A stretch of DNA of 39,860 nt from Bacteroidaceae bacterium (GTDB taxonomy: Bacteria > Bacteroidota > Bacteroidia > Bacteroidales > Bacteroidaceae), in the NCBI GenBank assembly GCA_017615245.1, contig JAGAAL010000054.1:1-39860 (forward strand), read 5' to 3'. Position 1 is the stretch's first letter. Each line of letters starts with the position of its first letter. This document shows, piece after piece, positions 17,300-25,790 of this stretch. The position numbers and the translations under genes are program-made. The notes under the pieces were generated by a model that saw only the letters and a list, made by a program, of their open reading frames with translations, did no database searches and was not told where the DNA came from.

Positions 17300-17372
17300 A
17301 GCGGAAAACGAGACTCGAACTCGCGACCCCAACCTTGGCAAGGTTGTGCTCTACCAACTGAGCTATTTCCGC
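17300..17372 (-). tRNA. tRNA-Gly (anticodon GCC), copy 1 in transcription order
   Basis: Same 73-nt cloverleaf as the copy at 17215-17287, base for base. The spacer between the two is 12 bp, so they are processed from one transcript together with tRNA-Leu. Confidence 0.95.
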
Positions 17373-17392
17373 AATATGCAATCTAATTTGTG

Positions 17393-17473
17393 TGCCCAGA
17401 ACAGGACTCGAACCTGCACGGCTCTCACCACTCGCACCTGAAACGAGCGCGTCTACCATTCCGCCACCTGGGC
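17393..17473 (-). tRNA. tRNA-Leu (anticodon CAG)
   Basis: The minus strand gives an 81-nt class II tRNA: acceptor GCCCAGG closing with CTGGGC plus discriminator A, D arm GGCGGAATGGTAGACGC, anticodon loop TTCAGGT, a short variable arm and T arm with GGTTCGAGTCC. First gene of the tRNA transcript. Confidence 0.95.
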
Positions 17474-17518
17474 CTTTGTCAAAGGCGTTTTTGATGCTCT
17501 TCCGCCGAATTGCGACTG

Positions 17519-17548
17519 CAAAGGTAGTACTTTTCCGAAAACTGACAA
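17519..17548 (-). promoter_or_regulatory. Promoter for the tRNA-Leu/Gly/Gly cluster
   Basis: Minus strand TTG, 19-bp spacer, TACCTTTG (17519-17526), about 46 bp before the first tRNA. Confidence 0.65.
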
Positions 17549-17646
17549 AACTTTTTCGACGTTTTTTTCAATTTCCAAAGAAAAAAGTTTGATTCTATCA
17601 CGAAAAACACACTACTATTCCTCTTAAAGCGCACGAAAAGCTCATT

Positions 17647-17961
17647 TTATAGATATTTGAACGCTGCAAAAGGCTTCCGTTTTTTCAGATAGGAAAGATC
17701 GGATTCGTTGGCATACGCTTCGCGCTCGAAACATATATTATAGTATGCCGTTTTCATATTTCGGAACTTCAAGAAGCGAATGCCCCACTCCACCACATAC
17801 CACAGATAAAATCCGAAGACCGCCATTTCCAAAAGCTGACGGGTATGAATCATCTCGTGGTTCACTTCTCTTGGCACCAAGGGCATCTTCGTAAAGATAA
17901 TGCCAAAGAGATTGATTGCCTTATAGGTACCAAAGGGGATGAAACGGTTAAGAATGGTCAT
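17647..17961 (-). CDS. Small hypothetical protein with HExxH-like motif
   Basis: 104 residues, unrecognised by name. It has NHEMIHTRQLLEM, an HExxH zinc-site pattern, followed about 45 residues later by EREAYANES, which could supply the third ligand. Between them lies an aromatic, possibly membrane-touching helix (FGFYLWYVVEWGIRFL). This arrangement resembles a minimal zinc-metallopeptidase core, but the protein is very short. It follows the Crp/Fnr regulator by 2 bp, so it is its operon partner. Confidence 0.75.
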   Translation of the reverse strand: MTILNRFIPFGTYKAINLFGIIFTKMPLVPREVNHEMIHTRQLLEMAVFGFYLWYVVEWGIRFLKFRNMKTAYYNICFEREAYANESDLSYLKKRKPFAAFKYL

Positions 17962-17963
17962 CG

Positions 17964-18668
17964 TTAATCGTGGGTGCTGATATACTGGAGTGCAGATTCG
18001 TCTAAGATAGCAATCTTACGCTTGTCGAGCGTGATCAATCCTTCAGACACAAAGGCCGAGAGTGTACGGATGGCATTTGCGGTAATCATGTTCGCCAAGT
18101 TGGCCAATTCGGCACGTGTCACCTCAAAAGCTAATGTCTTTCCGTCTTCCCGATAGCCGAAAAACTCTCCCAAACTCAGCAATGTGGCTGCCATTCTGCC
18201 TCGCAGGTGCTTCTGAATGAGACACACGAAACGATAATCGGCTTGCCACAGACCCATAGCCAACCGTTTCAGGAAGAAATCCTTCAGGAAGGGGTTATCG
18301 TCCAGACACCTTTTCATAAAATCCATAGGAATGGCACATACGGCCATATCGGTCATCGCAACATAAGAGGCCATGTGGTTCTGCCCTGCAAAAAATGCCC
18401 TGTAGCCGAAATACTCGCCTGCTTTCACCAGTCGTACCGTCTGCCACCTATTTGCATCGCCACAGATGGAGCATTTCGCCACTCCATTCAGAATGAAGAA
18501 AAGCCGGTCGGGCACATCACCTTCTCCGCTGACTACTTCACCCGTTTTGTAGTATTTGACGGAACAATGCGACAGCAACTCCGCTTTCTGCGTTTGGGTC
18601 ATTTGTCCTGTCAAAAGTGATAGCTCGTGTAATAACGCTTCGCGTCTGTAAGTTTTCTTTACTGGCAT
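17964..18668 (-). CDS. Crp/Fnr family transcriptional regulator
   Basis: 234 residues: a cyclic-nucleotide-binding beta-roll (about 25-140, GEVVSGEGDVPDRLFFILNG), a long dimer helix and a C-terminal winged helix (about 165-230, TRAELANLANMITANAIRTLSAF). No Cys cluster of the Fnr type is present near the N-terminus, so oxygen sensing through an iron-sulfur cluster is unlikely. Divergent from the glycogen operon, whose promoter lies about 95 bp from its own, so it may regulate that operon; this is inference from position only. Confidence 0.88.
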   Translation of the reverse strand: MPVKKTYRREALLHELSLLTGQMTQTQKAELLSHCSVKYYKTGEVVSGEGDVPDRLFFILNGVAKCSICGDANRWQTVRLVKAGEYFGYRAFFAGQNHMASYVAMTDMAVCAIPMDFMKRCLDDNPFLKDFFLKRLAMGLWQADYRFVCLIQKHLRGRMAATLLSLGEFFGYREDGKTLAFEVTRAELANLANMITANAIRTLSAFVSEGLITLDKRKIAILDESALQYISTHD

Positions 18669-18691
18669 AACTCGTTTATCGGTTTGGAGTG

Positions 18692-18722
18692 CAAATATAA
18701 TCTTATTTGCTCAAACAAGCAA
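18692..18722 (-). promoter_or_regulatory. Promoter for the Crp/Fnr regulator gene
   Basis: Minus strand TTG (18720-18722), 20-bp spacer, TATATTTG (18692-18699), 23 bp before the ATG at 18668. Confidence 0.65.
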
Positions 18723-18791
18723 GCAAAAAGCTAATTTTCAGCGTAAAAAAAGCAGAAAAACATGAATTAACTCAAAAAAGTTCACTTATTG

Positions 18792-18823
18792 TTTGAAAGA
18801 ACGGAAAAAAGTATGTAATTTTG
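18792..18823 (+). promoter_or_regulatory. Promoter for the glycogen operon
   Basis: TTTG (18792-18795), exactly 20 bp, TAATTTTG (18816-18823). Both boxes match the Bacteroidota consensus fully. A leader of about 55 nt separates it from the ATG at 18885. Confidence 0.75.
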
Positions 18824-18884
18824 TAGGTGGACAACGTAAGTCCGCTTAGAATCCGAAGACAACCAAAACAATACATACTAAAAA

Positions 18885-20828
18885 ATGAGTTATTTACAAT
18901 TTGAGAAAACATTGCTGACAAACCTTCAAGAAGCTCTGCCAAAAGAGATTCTTCGCACCAATCGTTCGGGTGCGTATTCTTCGTCATCAATTGTTGACTG
19001 TAACACACGCAAATACCACGGTTTACTGGTGGTACCTGTTCCTGAGATCGACGACAAGAACCATGTGCTACTCTCATCGCTCGATGAGACGGTCATTCAG
19101 CATGGTGCCGAATTCAATCTGGGACTGCACAAGTATGCCGGCGATGTGTTCAGCCCTAATGGGCATAAATACATCCGTGAATTTACCTGGGACAAAGTGC
19201 CAACAACCCTCTATCGCGTGGGTGGTGTCATCCTAAAAAAAGAAAAGGTGTTCCAGCATTTCCACAACAGAGTCTTAATACGCTACACGTTGGTCGACGC
19301 CCATTCAGTCACCACCCTCCGTCTGCGTCCGTTCCTTGCTTTCCGTGCCGCCAACAAACTGACACACGAGAATGCAGCCGCGAACCGCAGCTATGAGGAA
19401 ATCGATAATGGTATCAAGACCTGCATGTACGACGGCTACCCATACCTCTACATGCAGACCAACAAAAAGGCGGAGTATATCTTCGAGCCTAACTGGTACA
19501 AAGGGATTGAGTATCCCAAAGATCAGGAACTGGGATATGACTACATCGAGGACCTCTATGTGCCAGGTTATTTCGAGTTCAATATCAAGAAAGGCGAAAG
19601 TGTCATCTTCGCAGCCGGACTGGAGGAAATCAACACCCGTTCATTGAAGAAAACCTTCGATGAGGAAGTAGAGGTACACACCTCACGCGACAGCTTCCAT
19701 CAGTGCCTTATCAACGCTGCCCACCAGTTCCATAACAAGAAGAAAGGTGAGCACTACATCCTGGCTGGCTACCCTTGGTTCAAGGCACGCGCTCGCGACA
19801 CCTTCGTTTCGCTACCAGGACTGACATTAGCCAACGATGAAACAGAGCGGTTCATCAGCGCTATGGCAACAGCCGAGAAAGCCATCAACGACTTTATCGT
19901 GGGCAAGCCTATCTCTGTAAAAATCTATGAGATGGATGCGCCCGATGTTCTGTTGTGGGCCGTATGGAGCATCCAGCAATATGCACGTATGGTTGACATG
20001 AACGATGCGGTGAAACGCTACGGAAAGCTGGTAGGAAAGATTGTTGACTACATTCGTCAAGGCAAGCATCCTAACCTCGCGCTTCATGAGAACGGCCTGC
20101 TCTACACCAACGGGCAGGAACATCCTGCTACGTGGATGAACTCTACCATCAACGGCCGTCCTGTGGTACCTCGCACGGGATATGTGGTCGAGATTTGTGC
20201 CCTGTGGTACAATGCCCTCATCTTTGCAGCCCAGATTCTGGAATCGGGCAACAAGCAGCAGGAAGCAGAAGAACTGAAAGCGATTGCTACGGAATGCGGC
20301 AAATCGTTCCGCAGCACGTTCATCAACGATTATGGTTACCTGATGGATTACGTCGATGGATTCAATATCTCATGGGAGGTCCGCCCCAACATGCTGATTG
20401 CCACCTCACTCGAGAACACACCTCTTACACAGGCTGAGCGTAAGAGCATCTTCGATATCTGCACCAAGGAACTGCGTACGCCGAAGGGTATTCGCTCACT
20501 CTCACCTAAGAGCGGAGCCTACAACCCAATCTATCAGGGAGGACAGCAAGAACGCGATGCAGCCTACCATCAAGGTACGGTGTGGCCGTTCATGCTCGGA
20601 TTCTATCTCGAGACCTGCATGAAGATCTACAAACGTAGTGGTCTCTCATTCGTCGACCGTTGTCTCATCGGCCTCGAAGAAGAGATGCTCTATCACGGCA
20701 TCGGTACCCTGCCCGAACTCTTCGACGGCAACCCGCCGTTCCATGGACGTGGTGCCCTCTCGTTCGCTATGAATGTAGCAGCCATTCTTCGTGTAAACAA
20801 ACTGCTTTCTAAATTCTATAATTATTAA
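18885..20828 (+). CDS. Glycogen debranching enzyme (amylo-alpha-1,6-glucosidase type)
   Basis: Removes alpha-1,6 branch residues from glycogen. The 647 residues show an N-terminal beta domain (about 15-235, TNRSGAYSSSSIVDCNTRKYHGLLV) and a C-terminal (alpha/alpha)6 barrel (about 280-640). Barrel landmarks are AGYPWFKARARDTFVSLPGL, where RD carries the expected acid, AAYHQGTVWPFMLG and the closing RGALSFAMNVAAILRV. It is the bacterial single-activity type, far shorter than the eukaryotic bifunctional enzyme. First gene of the glycogen operon; the glycosyltransferase gene follows after 15 bp. Confidence 0.92.
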   Translation: MSYLQFEKTLLTNLQEALPKEILRTNRSGAYSSSSIVDCNTRKYHGLLVVPVPEIDDKNHVLLSSLDETVIQHGAEFNLGLHKYAGDVFSPNGHKYIREFTWDKVPTTLYRVGGVILKKEKVFQHFHNRVLIRYTLVDAHSVTTLRLRPFLAFRAANKLTHENAAANRSYEEIDNGIKTCMYDGYPYLYMQTNKKAEYIFEPNWYKGIEYPKDQELGYDYIEDLYVPGYFEFNIKKGESVIFAAGLEEINTRSLKKTFDEEVEVHTSRDSFHQCLINAAHQFHNKKKGEHYILAGYPWFKARARDTFVSLPGLTLANDETERFISAMATAEKAINDFIVGKPISVKIYEMDAPDVLLWAVWSIQQYARMVDMNDAVKRYGKLVGKIVDYIRQGKHPNLALHENGLLYTNGQEHPATWMNSTINGRPVVPRTGYVVEICALWYNALIFAAQILESGNKQQEAEELKAIATECGKSFRSTFINDYGYLMDYVDGFNISWEVRPNMLIATSLENTPLTQAERKSIFDICTKELRTPKGIRSLSPKSGAYNPIYQGGQQERDAAYHQGTVWPFMLGFYLETCMKIYKRSGLSFVDRCLIGLEEEMLYHGIGTLPELFDGNPPFHGRGALSFAMNVAAILRVNKLLSKFYNY

Positions 20829-20843
20829 TAAGGAGGAAACGAT

Positions 20844-22106
20844 ATGAGAGTATTAATGTTCGGATGGGAATTTCCCCCTAAGATATATGGCGGATTGGCC
20901 GTAGCATCCTACGGCATCACAAAGGGTCTGAGTCTGCAACCCGATATGGAAACCATCTTCTGCCTGCCCAAACCTACAGGCGAGGAAGAGACGTTCCTGA
21001 AAATCGTCGGAATGAATCAGGTCCCTATTGTCTACAAAGGTCATGACTACGAATACGTGAAACATCGTATGCCTGTCTATATGACCCCAGAAGACTACTA
21101 TCACTACCGCGACCACATCTATGCCGACTTCTCCTACATGCATACCAACGATATGGGCTGCATGGAGTTTGCAGGCGGCTATCCAGGCAATCTGCATGAA
21201 GAAATCAACAACTTCTCCATCATCTCAGGAGTGGTGGCTCGTGCTGAGCAGTTCGATATCATCCATGCACACGACTGGCTCACCTACCCTGCTGGCGTTC
21301 ATGCCAAGATGGTGAGCGGCAAACCACTCTGCATCCACGTACACGCTACCGACTTCGACCGCAGCCGCGGTAAGGTCAACCCTACCGTCTATTCCATCGA
21401 GAAGAACGGAATGGATCATGCCGACTGCATCATGTGTGTGAGCGAGCTGACACGCCAGACCGTCATCAAGGAATATCACCAAGACCCTCGCAAGTGTTTC
21501 GCAATGCACAATGCTGTGTATCCACTCTCGCAGGATCTGCTCGACATCCCACGTCCCGACCACTCGAAAGAGAAAGTCGTTACGTTCCTCGGACGTATCA
21601 CCATGCAGAAAGGTCCTGAATACTTCGTCGAAGCTGCTGCATTGGTATTGCAACGTACTCACAACATCCGCTTCTGTATGGCTGGCTCGGGCGATATGCT
21701 CGAAGCAATGATCGACCTCGTAGCACAGCGAGGCATTGCCGACCGTTTCCACTTCCCAGGCTTCCAGCGAGGACGTCAAGTGTATGAGACCTACAAGAAC
21801 TCCGATGTGTTCGTCATGCCTTCAGTCAGCGAACCCTTTGGTATCGCTCCACTCGAAGCTATGCAATGCGGCACCCCGTCCATCATCTCCAAGCAGTCGG
21901 GATGCGGCGAGATACTCGATAAGGTCATCAAGGTCGACTACTGGGACATCCACGCAATGGCAGATGCCATCTACTCCATCTGTACCAACCAGTCGCTCTT
22001 CAAGTACCTACAGGAAGAAGGTATGAAGGAAGTCAACGAAATCACTTGGGAGAAAGTAGGTCTGCGCATACGCAAACTCTATAATCAATGTTTAGGAATT
22101 AACTAA
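20844..22106 (+). CDS. GT4-type glycosyltransferase, glycogen synthase-like
   Basis: 420 residues of GT-B fold. The N-terminal MRVLMFGWEFPPKIYGGLAV is the starch/glycogen-synthase-like opening with a Gly-Gly loop. HAHDWLTYPAGVHAK is the synthase motif. The C-terminal domain has VVTFLGRITMQKGPEYFV and the E-x7-E nucleotide-sugar motif SEPFGIAPLEAMQCGTP. Its place between a debranching enzyme and a GH57 enzyme supports glycogen chain elongation. The start has a rare strong Shine-Dalgarno sequence (AGGAGG at 20831-20836, 7 bp before the ATG). The donor (UDP- or ADP-glucose) is not decidable by eye. Confidence 0.88.
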   Translation: MRVLMFGWEFPPKIYGGLAVASYGITKGLSLQPDMETIFCLPKPTGEEETFLKIVGMNQVPIVYKGHDYEYVKHRMPVYMTPEDYYHYRDHIYADFSYMHTNDMGCMEFAGGYPGNLHEEINNFSIISGVVARAEQFDIIHAHDWLTYPAGVHAKMVSGKPLCIHVHATDFDRSRGKVNPTVYSIEKNGMDHADCIMCVSELTRQTVIKEYHQDPRKCFAMHNAVYPLSQDLLDIPRPDHSKEKVVTFLGRITMQKGPEYFVEAAALVLQRTHNIRFCMAGSGDMLEAMIDLVAQRGIADRFHFPGFQRGRQVYETYKNSDVFVMPSVSEPFGIAPLEAMQCGTPSIISKQSGCGEILDKVIKVDYWDIHAMADAIYSICTNQSLFKYLQEEGMKEVNEITWEKVGLRIRKLYNQCLGIN

Positions 22107-22119
22107 AAACAAATATACA

Positions 22120-23553
22120 ATGGCAAAAACAATTTGTTTATACTTTGAGATTCATCAGATCATCCATCTCAAACGCTACCGTTTCTTCGAAATCGGACGC
22201 GACCACTACTACTACGACGACTATGAGAACGAACGTAGTATCAACGACATAGCAGAACGCTCGTATGTCCCTGCCCTGCAGACACTGATAGATATGGCTA
22301 ACGAAAACGGCAAGTACTTCAAGGTAGCACTCTCACTCTCAGGCGTAGGTCTCGAACAGTTGGAGATGCATGCCCCGCAAGTCATCGACAAGCTACAGGA
22401 ACTCAATGCTACAGGCTGCGTGGAATTCCTCTGCGAACCCTACAGTCACGGTCTGGCAGCATTGGGCAATGAAGAGAGTTTCCGCGACGAGTGCTTGCGC
22501 ATGAAAGCCAAAATCAAGGAAGTCTTCGGCCAAAGCCCCAAGGTGTTCCGCAACAGTTCGCTCATCTATTCCGATGACATTGGTGCACAAGTAGCAGCGA
22601 TGGGATTCAAGGGAATGTTGACAGAAGGAGCAAAACACATCCTTGGATGGAAGTCACCACACTTCATCTACAACTGTGCCCTTAACCCCAACCTCAAACT
22701 CCTGCTGCGCGACTACAAGCTGAGCGACGACATCAGCCTGCGTTTCAACAACTCCGACTGGAGCGAATACCCACTCTTTGCCGACAAATACGTCGATTGG
22801 ATTGCAGCCCTGCCCGAAGAAGAGAACGTCATCAACATCTTCATGGAACTCAGCGCACTCGGTATCTTCCAGCCACTGAGCAGCAACATCCTCCAGTTCC
22901 TCCGTGCCATCCCAGCATGCGCCAAGGCACGCGGCATCACCTTCTCTACCCCGTCCGAGCTATGCAGCAAGGGCAAGTCGGTAGGCAGCCTCACCGTACC
23001 ATACCCCTGCAGTTGGGTCGACGAGGAGCGCGACACCAGTTGCTGGTTGGGCAACTCCATGCAGCGTGAAGCCTTCAACAAGCTCTACAGCGTGGCCGAC
23101 CGTGTACGCATCTGTACCGATCGCCGCATCAAGCAAGACTGGGATTACCTGCAGGCATCCAACAACTTCCGCTTCATGACCACCAAACACACCAGCGTGG
23201 GTATGAGCCGCGGCATCTACGACGGTCCATACGATGCCTTTACCAACTATATGAACATCCTGGGCGACTTCATCAATCGCGTCAATTCACTCTATCCAAT
23301 CGATATGGACAACGAAGAACTCAACTCACTCCTCACCACCATCAAGAACCAAGGCGAGGAAATCGAAGCCAAAGACCGCAAGATAGAGAAGCTGCAAGCC
23401 GAATTGGAGAAGTACCACCCGTCAGTCGACAAGGTTCCTGCTGCACCAGCAAAGAAACCTGCCGCTAAAAAGCCAGCTGCTTCGAAAGCACCAGCCAAGA
23501 AAGCACCAGCCAAGAAAGCAGCTGCTCCAAAGGCAAAGAAAGCAAACGGATAG
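22120..23553 (+). CDS. GH57 family glycoside hydrolase with Lys/Ala/Pro-rich tail
   Basis: 477 residues. Residues 1 to about 400 are a GH57-type (beta/alpha)7 catalytic domain acting on alpha-glucans: it opens with the family motif YFEIHQ and continues with CVEFLCEPYSHGLAAL, PKVFRNSSLIYSDDIG and NIFMELSALGIF. A coiled coil (about 400-435, EEIEAKDRKIEKLQAELEK) follows. The last roughly 38 residues are almost only Lys, Ala and Pro, like a histone H1 tail, which is unusual on a glycosidase. Third gene of the glycogen operon, 13 bp after the synthase-like gene, and followed by a strong terminator. Alpha-amylase or glucanotransferase activity is equally possible. Confidence 0.88.
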   Translation: MAKTICLYFEIHQIIHLKRYRFFEIGRDHYYYDDYENERSINDIAERSYVPALQTLIDMANENGKYFKVALSLSGVGLEQLEMHAPQVIDKLQELNATGCVEFLCEPYSHGLAALGNEESFRDECLRMKAKIKEVFGQSPKVFRNSSLIYSDDIGAQVAAMGFKGMLTEGAKHILGWKSPHFIYNCALNPNLKLLLRDYKLSDDISLRFNNSDWSEYPLFADKYVDWIAALPEEENVINIFMELSALGIFQPLSSNILQFLRAIPACAKARGITFSTPSELCSKGKSVGSLTVPYPCSWVDEERDTSCWLGNSMQREAFNKLYSVADRVRICTDRRIKQDWDYLQASNNFRFMTTKHTSVGMSRGIYDGPYDAFTNYMNILGDFINRVNSLYPIDMDNEELNSLLTTIKNQGEEIEAKDRKIEKLQAELEKYHPSVDKVPAAPAKKPAAKKPAASKAPAKKAPAKKAAAPKAKKANG

Positions 23554-23574
23554 TACAAATTCCCATTTATATAT

Positions 23575-23605
23575 AATAAGGTGTAGTCACAAGCTACACC
23601 TTATT
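23575..23605 (+). terminator. Terminator of the glycogen operon
   Basis: A perfect 12-bp stem, AATAAGGTGTAG (23575-23586) with CTACACCTTATT (23594-23605), 7-nt loop, followed by GTTTT. Confidence 0.85.
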
Positions 23606-23653
23606 GTTTTATAAGTGATTTCTCTCCGTATTCTAACATTTTTCCGTAATTCG

Positions 23654-23685
23654 TTTGCACAATGAGAAAATAATGTGTATATTTG
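23654..23685 (+). promoter_or_regulatory. Promoter of the repeat protein/esterase/protease/mutarotase operon
   Basis: TTTG (23654-23657), exactly 20 bp, TATATTTG (23678-23685), 44 bp before the start at 23730. Confidence 0.7.
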
Positions 23686-23729
23686 CAGCGGCTATAGACA
23701 TTAGTATTGAAGAAAAATAATTGAAACGG

Positions 23730-24140
23730 ATGATGAAGCTTTTTTTAATAATTGCATGTTTTAATTTTTGCATTGTTCTAAACGCACAGGATCTGCGGAA
23801 CAGCAAGAACTCGATGATTGGCAAGATCGAGAAAGACGGCACGGTGCGCAACAGTAACAACTCAATGATTGGCAAGATCGAGAAGGACGGCACCATCCGT
23901 AACGGTAACAACTCGACAATCGGCAAGATTGAGAGCAACGGTACCATCCGCAACGGTAACAACGCAAGTATCGGGAAGGTGGAAAGTGACGGAACGGTGC
24001 GAAACGGCAACAACGCCACAATCGGTAAGATCGAGAAGGATGGAACGGTACGTAACAGTAACAACGCCACCATCGGGCATGCCAAGGATGTTCCCAAGGA
24101 ATCAGCTGCAGCTTACTTCTTCTTCGATTTCTTTAATTAA
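23730..24140 (+). CDS. Secreted repeat protein of 17-residue units (5-fold beta-flower-like)
   Basis: 136 residues from the ATG at 23730 (a second ATG at 23733 is equally good; the TTG at 23721 is less likely). A signal peptide ends in VLNAQ. The mature part is five full 17-residue repeats of the pattern N-S-x-I-G-K-I-E-x-D-G-T-V/I-R-N-x-N plus a partial sixth, then a short tail ending FFFDFFN. Such repeats resemble small beta-propeller-like 5-fold beta-flower proteins known from Bacteroides; this name is from memory of the pattern, not a search. It opens an operon with a double esterase 15 bp downstream. The function is unknown; a binding role on the cell surface is a guess. Confidence 0.8.
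   Translation: MMKLFLIIACFNFCIVLNAQDLRNSKNSMIGKIEKDGTVRNSNNSMIGKIEKDGTIRNGNNSTIGKIESNGTIRNGNNASIGKVESDGTVRNGNNATIGKIEKDGTVRNSNNATIGHAKDVPKESAAAYFFFDFFN
23808..24062 (+). repeat. Five tandem 51-bp coding repeats
   Basis: Units at 23808-23858, 23859-23909, 23910-23960, 23961-24011 and 24012-24062, each starting AAC and coding one 17-residue repeat, plus a partial unit to about 24089. Differences fall at many third positions (for example cgc/cgt, gtg/gta), so the array is old enough to have drifted while the protein sequence was kept. Confidence 0.9.
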
Positions 24141-24155
24141 CAAGACCACAAGGTT

Positions 24156-25790
24156 ATGAGGTTGATATTAATCTTTGCATTATTACATTTCTGCATTTTT
24201 CTGAATGCTCAGGACCGTCCACGTTTCCAAGGTATGAGAGACGTGAATGGTGTAATCGACAATACTGCTGACTCATTGGAGAAAGCCAATCAGGTGAGAC
24301 CCGTGAGTGGTTCGAGTCGCAAGGGGAACAACCCTGTGATATTCCTTGTGGGCAACTCCACGATGCGTAACGGCACTCTCGGCAACGGCAACAACGGCCA
24401 GTGGGGCTGGGGCTATTTTGAGCATCTGTATTGGGACGAGCGCCGCATCACGGTGGAGAATCATGCGCTGGGCGGCATGAGTACCCGCACGTTCTATCGT
24501 GACCTGTGGCAACCTGTACTGAAGGGCATCCAGAAAGGCGACTATGTGTTCCTGGAACTGGGACATAACGACAACGGTCCGCTTGACTCGGGTCGTGCAC
24601 GATCATGCATCAAGGGCACAGGACATGATTCCACCTTAGTCACCATCAAGGAGACGGGCCGACAGGAGATGGTCTACACCTTCGGCGGCTACATACGCAA
24701 GTATGTCCAGGAGATTCGTGCCAAAGGTGCCATTCCCGTACTCTTCACACTTACCCCTCGCAACGACTACGAACCTAATGACCCTACGAAGATACAACGC
24801 AAACTCAGCGACTTCACCCCTTGGATCAAAGCCATGAGCGAGGAGCTGAATACACCGTTCATCGACCTGAACGACATCAGCGCCAGCAAACTGGAACACT
24901 ATGGCAAGTGGAAGACCGACTATTTCTTCTTCGGCGATAAGATTCACTCCAGCGAGTTTGGTGCCAAAATGAACGCAGCATCGTGTGCAGAAGGTATCGA
25001 GGCATGCAACCACCCAGACGTGGCGTTGTTGAAGACGTTCCTGAAACATGATACCGTACACCCTCCACGCATCGACCAGAGGCGCCAGAAAGGCAAACCT
25101 GTGGTATTCACTACGGGCGATTCGACGATGAAGAACAACGATAACGACGAGAACGGCATGTGGGGTTGGGGCGCAGTAGCCAACAGCGTGTTCGACGAGA
25201 AGAAATGTACCGTCGTCAATGCAGGACGAGCAGGACGCAGCACGCGTACCTTCCTCTACGAAGGGCTGTGGGACAATGTGTACAACTCCTTAGAGCCTGG
25301 CGACTTCGTACTCATCCAGTTCGGACATAACGACATAGGCCCTATCGACCGCGACAAGGAGCGGGGAGTAATTGCATCAGCTGCTGATACCTGTCATGTG
25401 TATCACCTGCAATCGAACGGGCAGTACAAGGTCATCTATTCCTTCGGCTGGTATCTGAAGAAGTTCATTCAGGACGTGCGTGAAAAGGGTGCCACCCCTA
25501 TCCTACTCTCTCTCACCCCTCGCAACGAATGGTCTGGAGGTAAGATAGAGCGTCGAAACGACAGCTACGGCAAGTGGTATCGTGAGGTGGTAGCGGAGAC
25601 TGGTGTGGAGTTTGTCGATGTACACAACATCACAGCCGATGCCCTCGACAAGATAGGTCGTGAAGGGACAAAGGAATACTACAACAACGACCATACTCAC
25701 ACCTCGAAGAAAGGAGCGCTGCTCAATGCGCAGAGTGTGGCAAAAGGATTGAAAGCAAACAAAAGTCCATTGGCGAAATTACTGAAATGA
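24156..25790 (+). CDS. Tandem two-domain SGNH esterase, rhamnogalacturonan acetylesterase-like
   Basis: 544 residues: signal peptide (MRLILIFALLHFCIFLNAQ), then two complete GDSL/SGNH domains of the rhamnogalacturonan acetylesterase type (about 60-285 and 314-530), which would remove acetyl groups from pectin backbone. Domain 1 has GNSTM (Ser68), GHND and DKIH (Asp261, His264). Domain 2 has GDSTM (Ser323), GHND and DHTH (Asp512, His515). Both triads look intact, but domain 1 carries Asn where the family has Asp in the GDS block. The domains also share GMWGWG/GQWGWG and STRTF blocks, so the gene arose by internal duplication. It overlaps the protease gene by 4 bp (ATGA). Confidence 0.9.
   Translation: MRLILIFALLHFCIFLNAQDRPRFQGMRDVNGVIDNTADSLEKANQVRPVSGSSRKGNNPVIFLVGNSTMRNGTLGNGNNGQWGWGYFEHLYWDERRITVENHALGGMSTRTFYRDLWQPVLKGIQKGDYVFLELGHNDNGPLDSGRARSCIKGTGHDSTLVTIKETGRQEMVYTFGGYIRKYVQEIRAKGAIPVLFTLTPRNDYEPNDPTKIQRKLSDFTPWIKAMSEELNTPFIDLNDISASKLEHYGKWKTDYFFFGDKIHSSEFGAKMNAASCAEGIEACNHPDVALLKTFLKHDTVHPPRIDQRRQKGKPVVFTTGDSTMKNNDNDENGMWGWGAVANSVFDEKKCTVVNAGRAGRSTRTFLYEGLWDNVYNSLEPGDFVLIQFGHNDIGPIDRDKERGVIASAADTCHVYHLQSNGQYKVIYSFGWYLKKFIQDVREKGATPILLSLTPRNEWSGGKIERRNDSYGKWYREVVAETGVEFVDVHNITADALDKIGREGTKEYYNNDHTHTSKKGALLNAQSVAKGLKANKSPLAKLLK

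Noticed and set aside
16904-17459. Open frames across the tRNA cluster (for example with AEIAQLVEHNLAKVG)
   Set aside because: They are translations of the tRNA-Gly and tRNA-Leu genes, which fold as perfect cloverleafs.
23808-24089. CRISPR array
   Set aside because: The 51-bp units are contiguous without spacers and code a regular 17-residue protein repeat in one frame.
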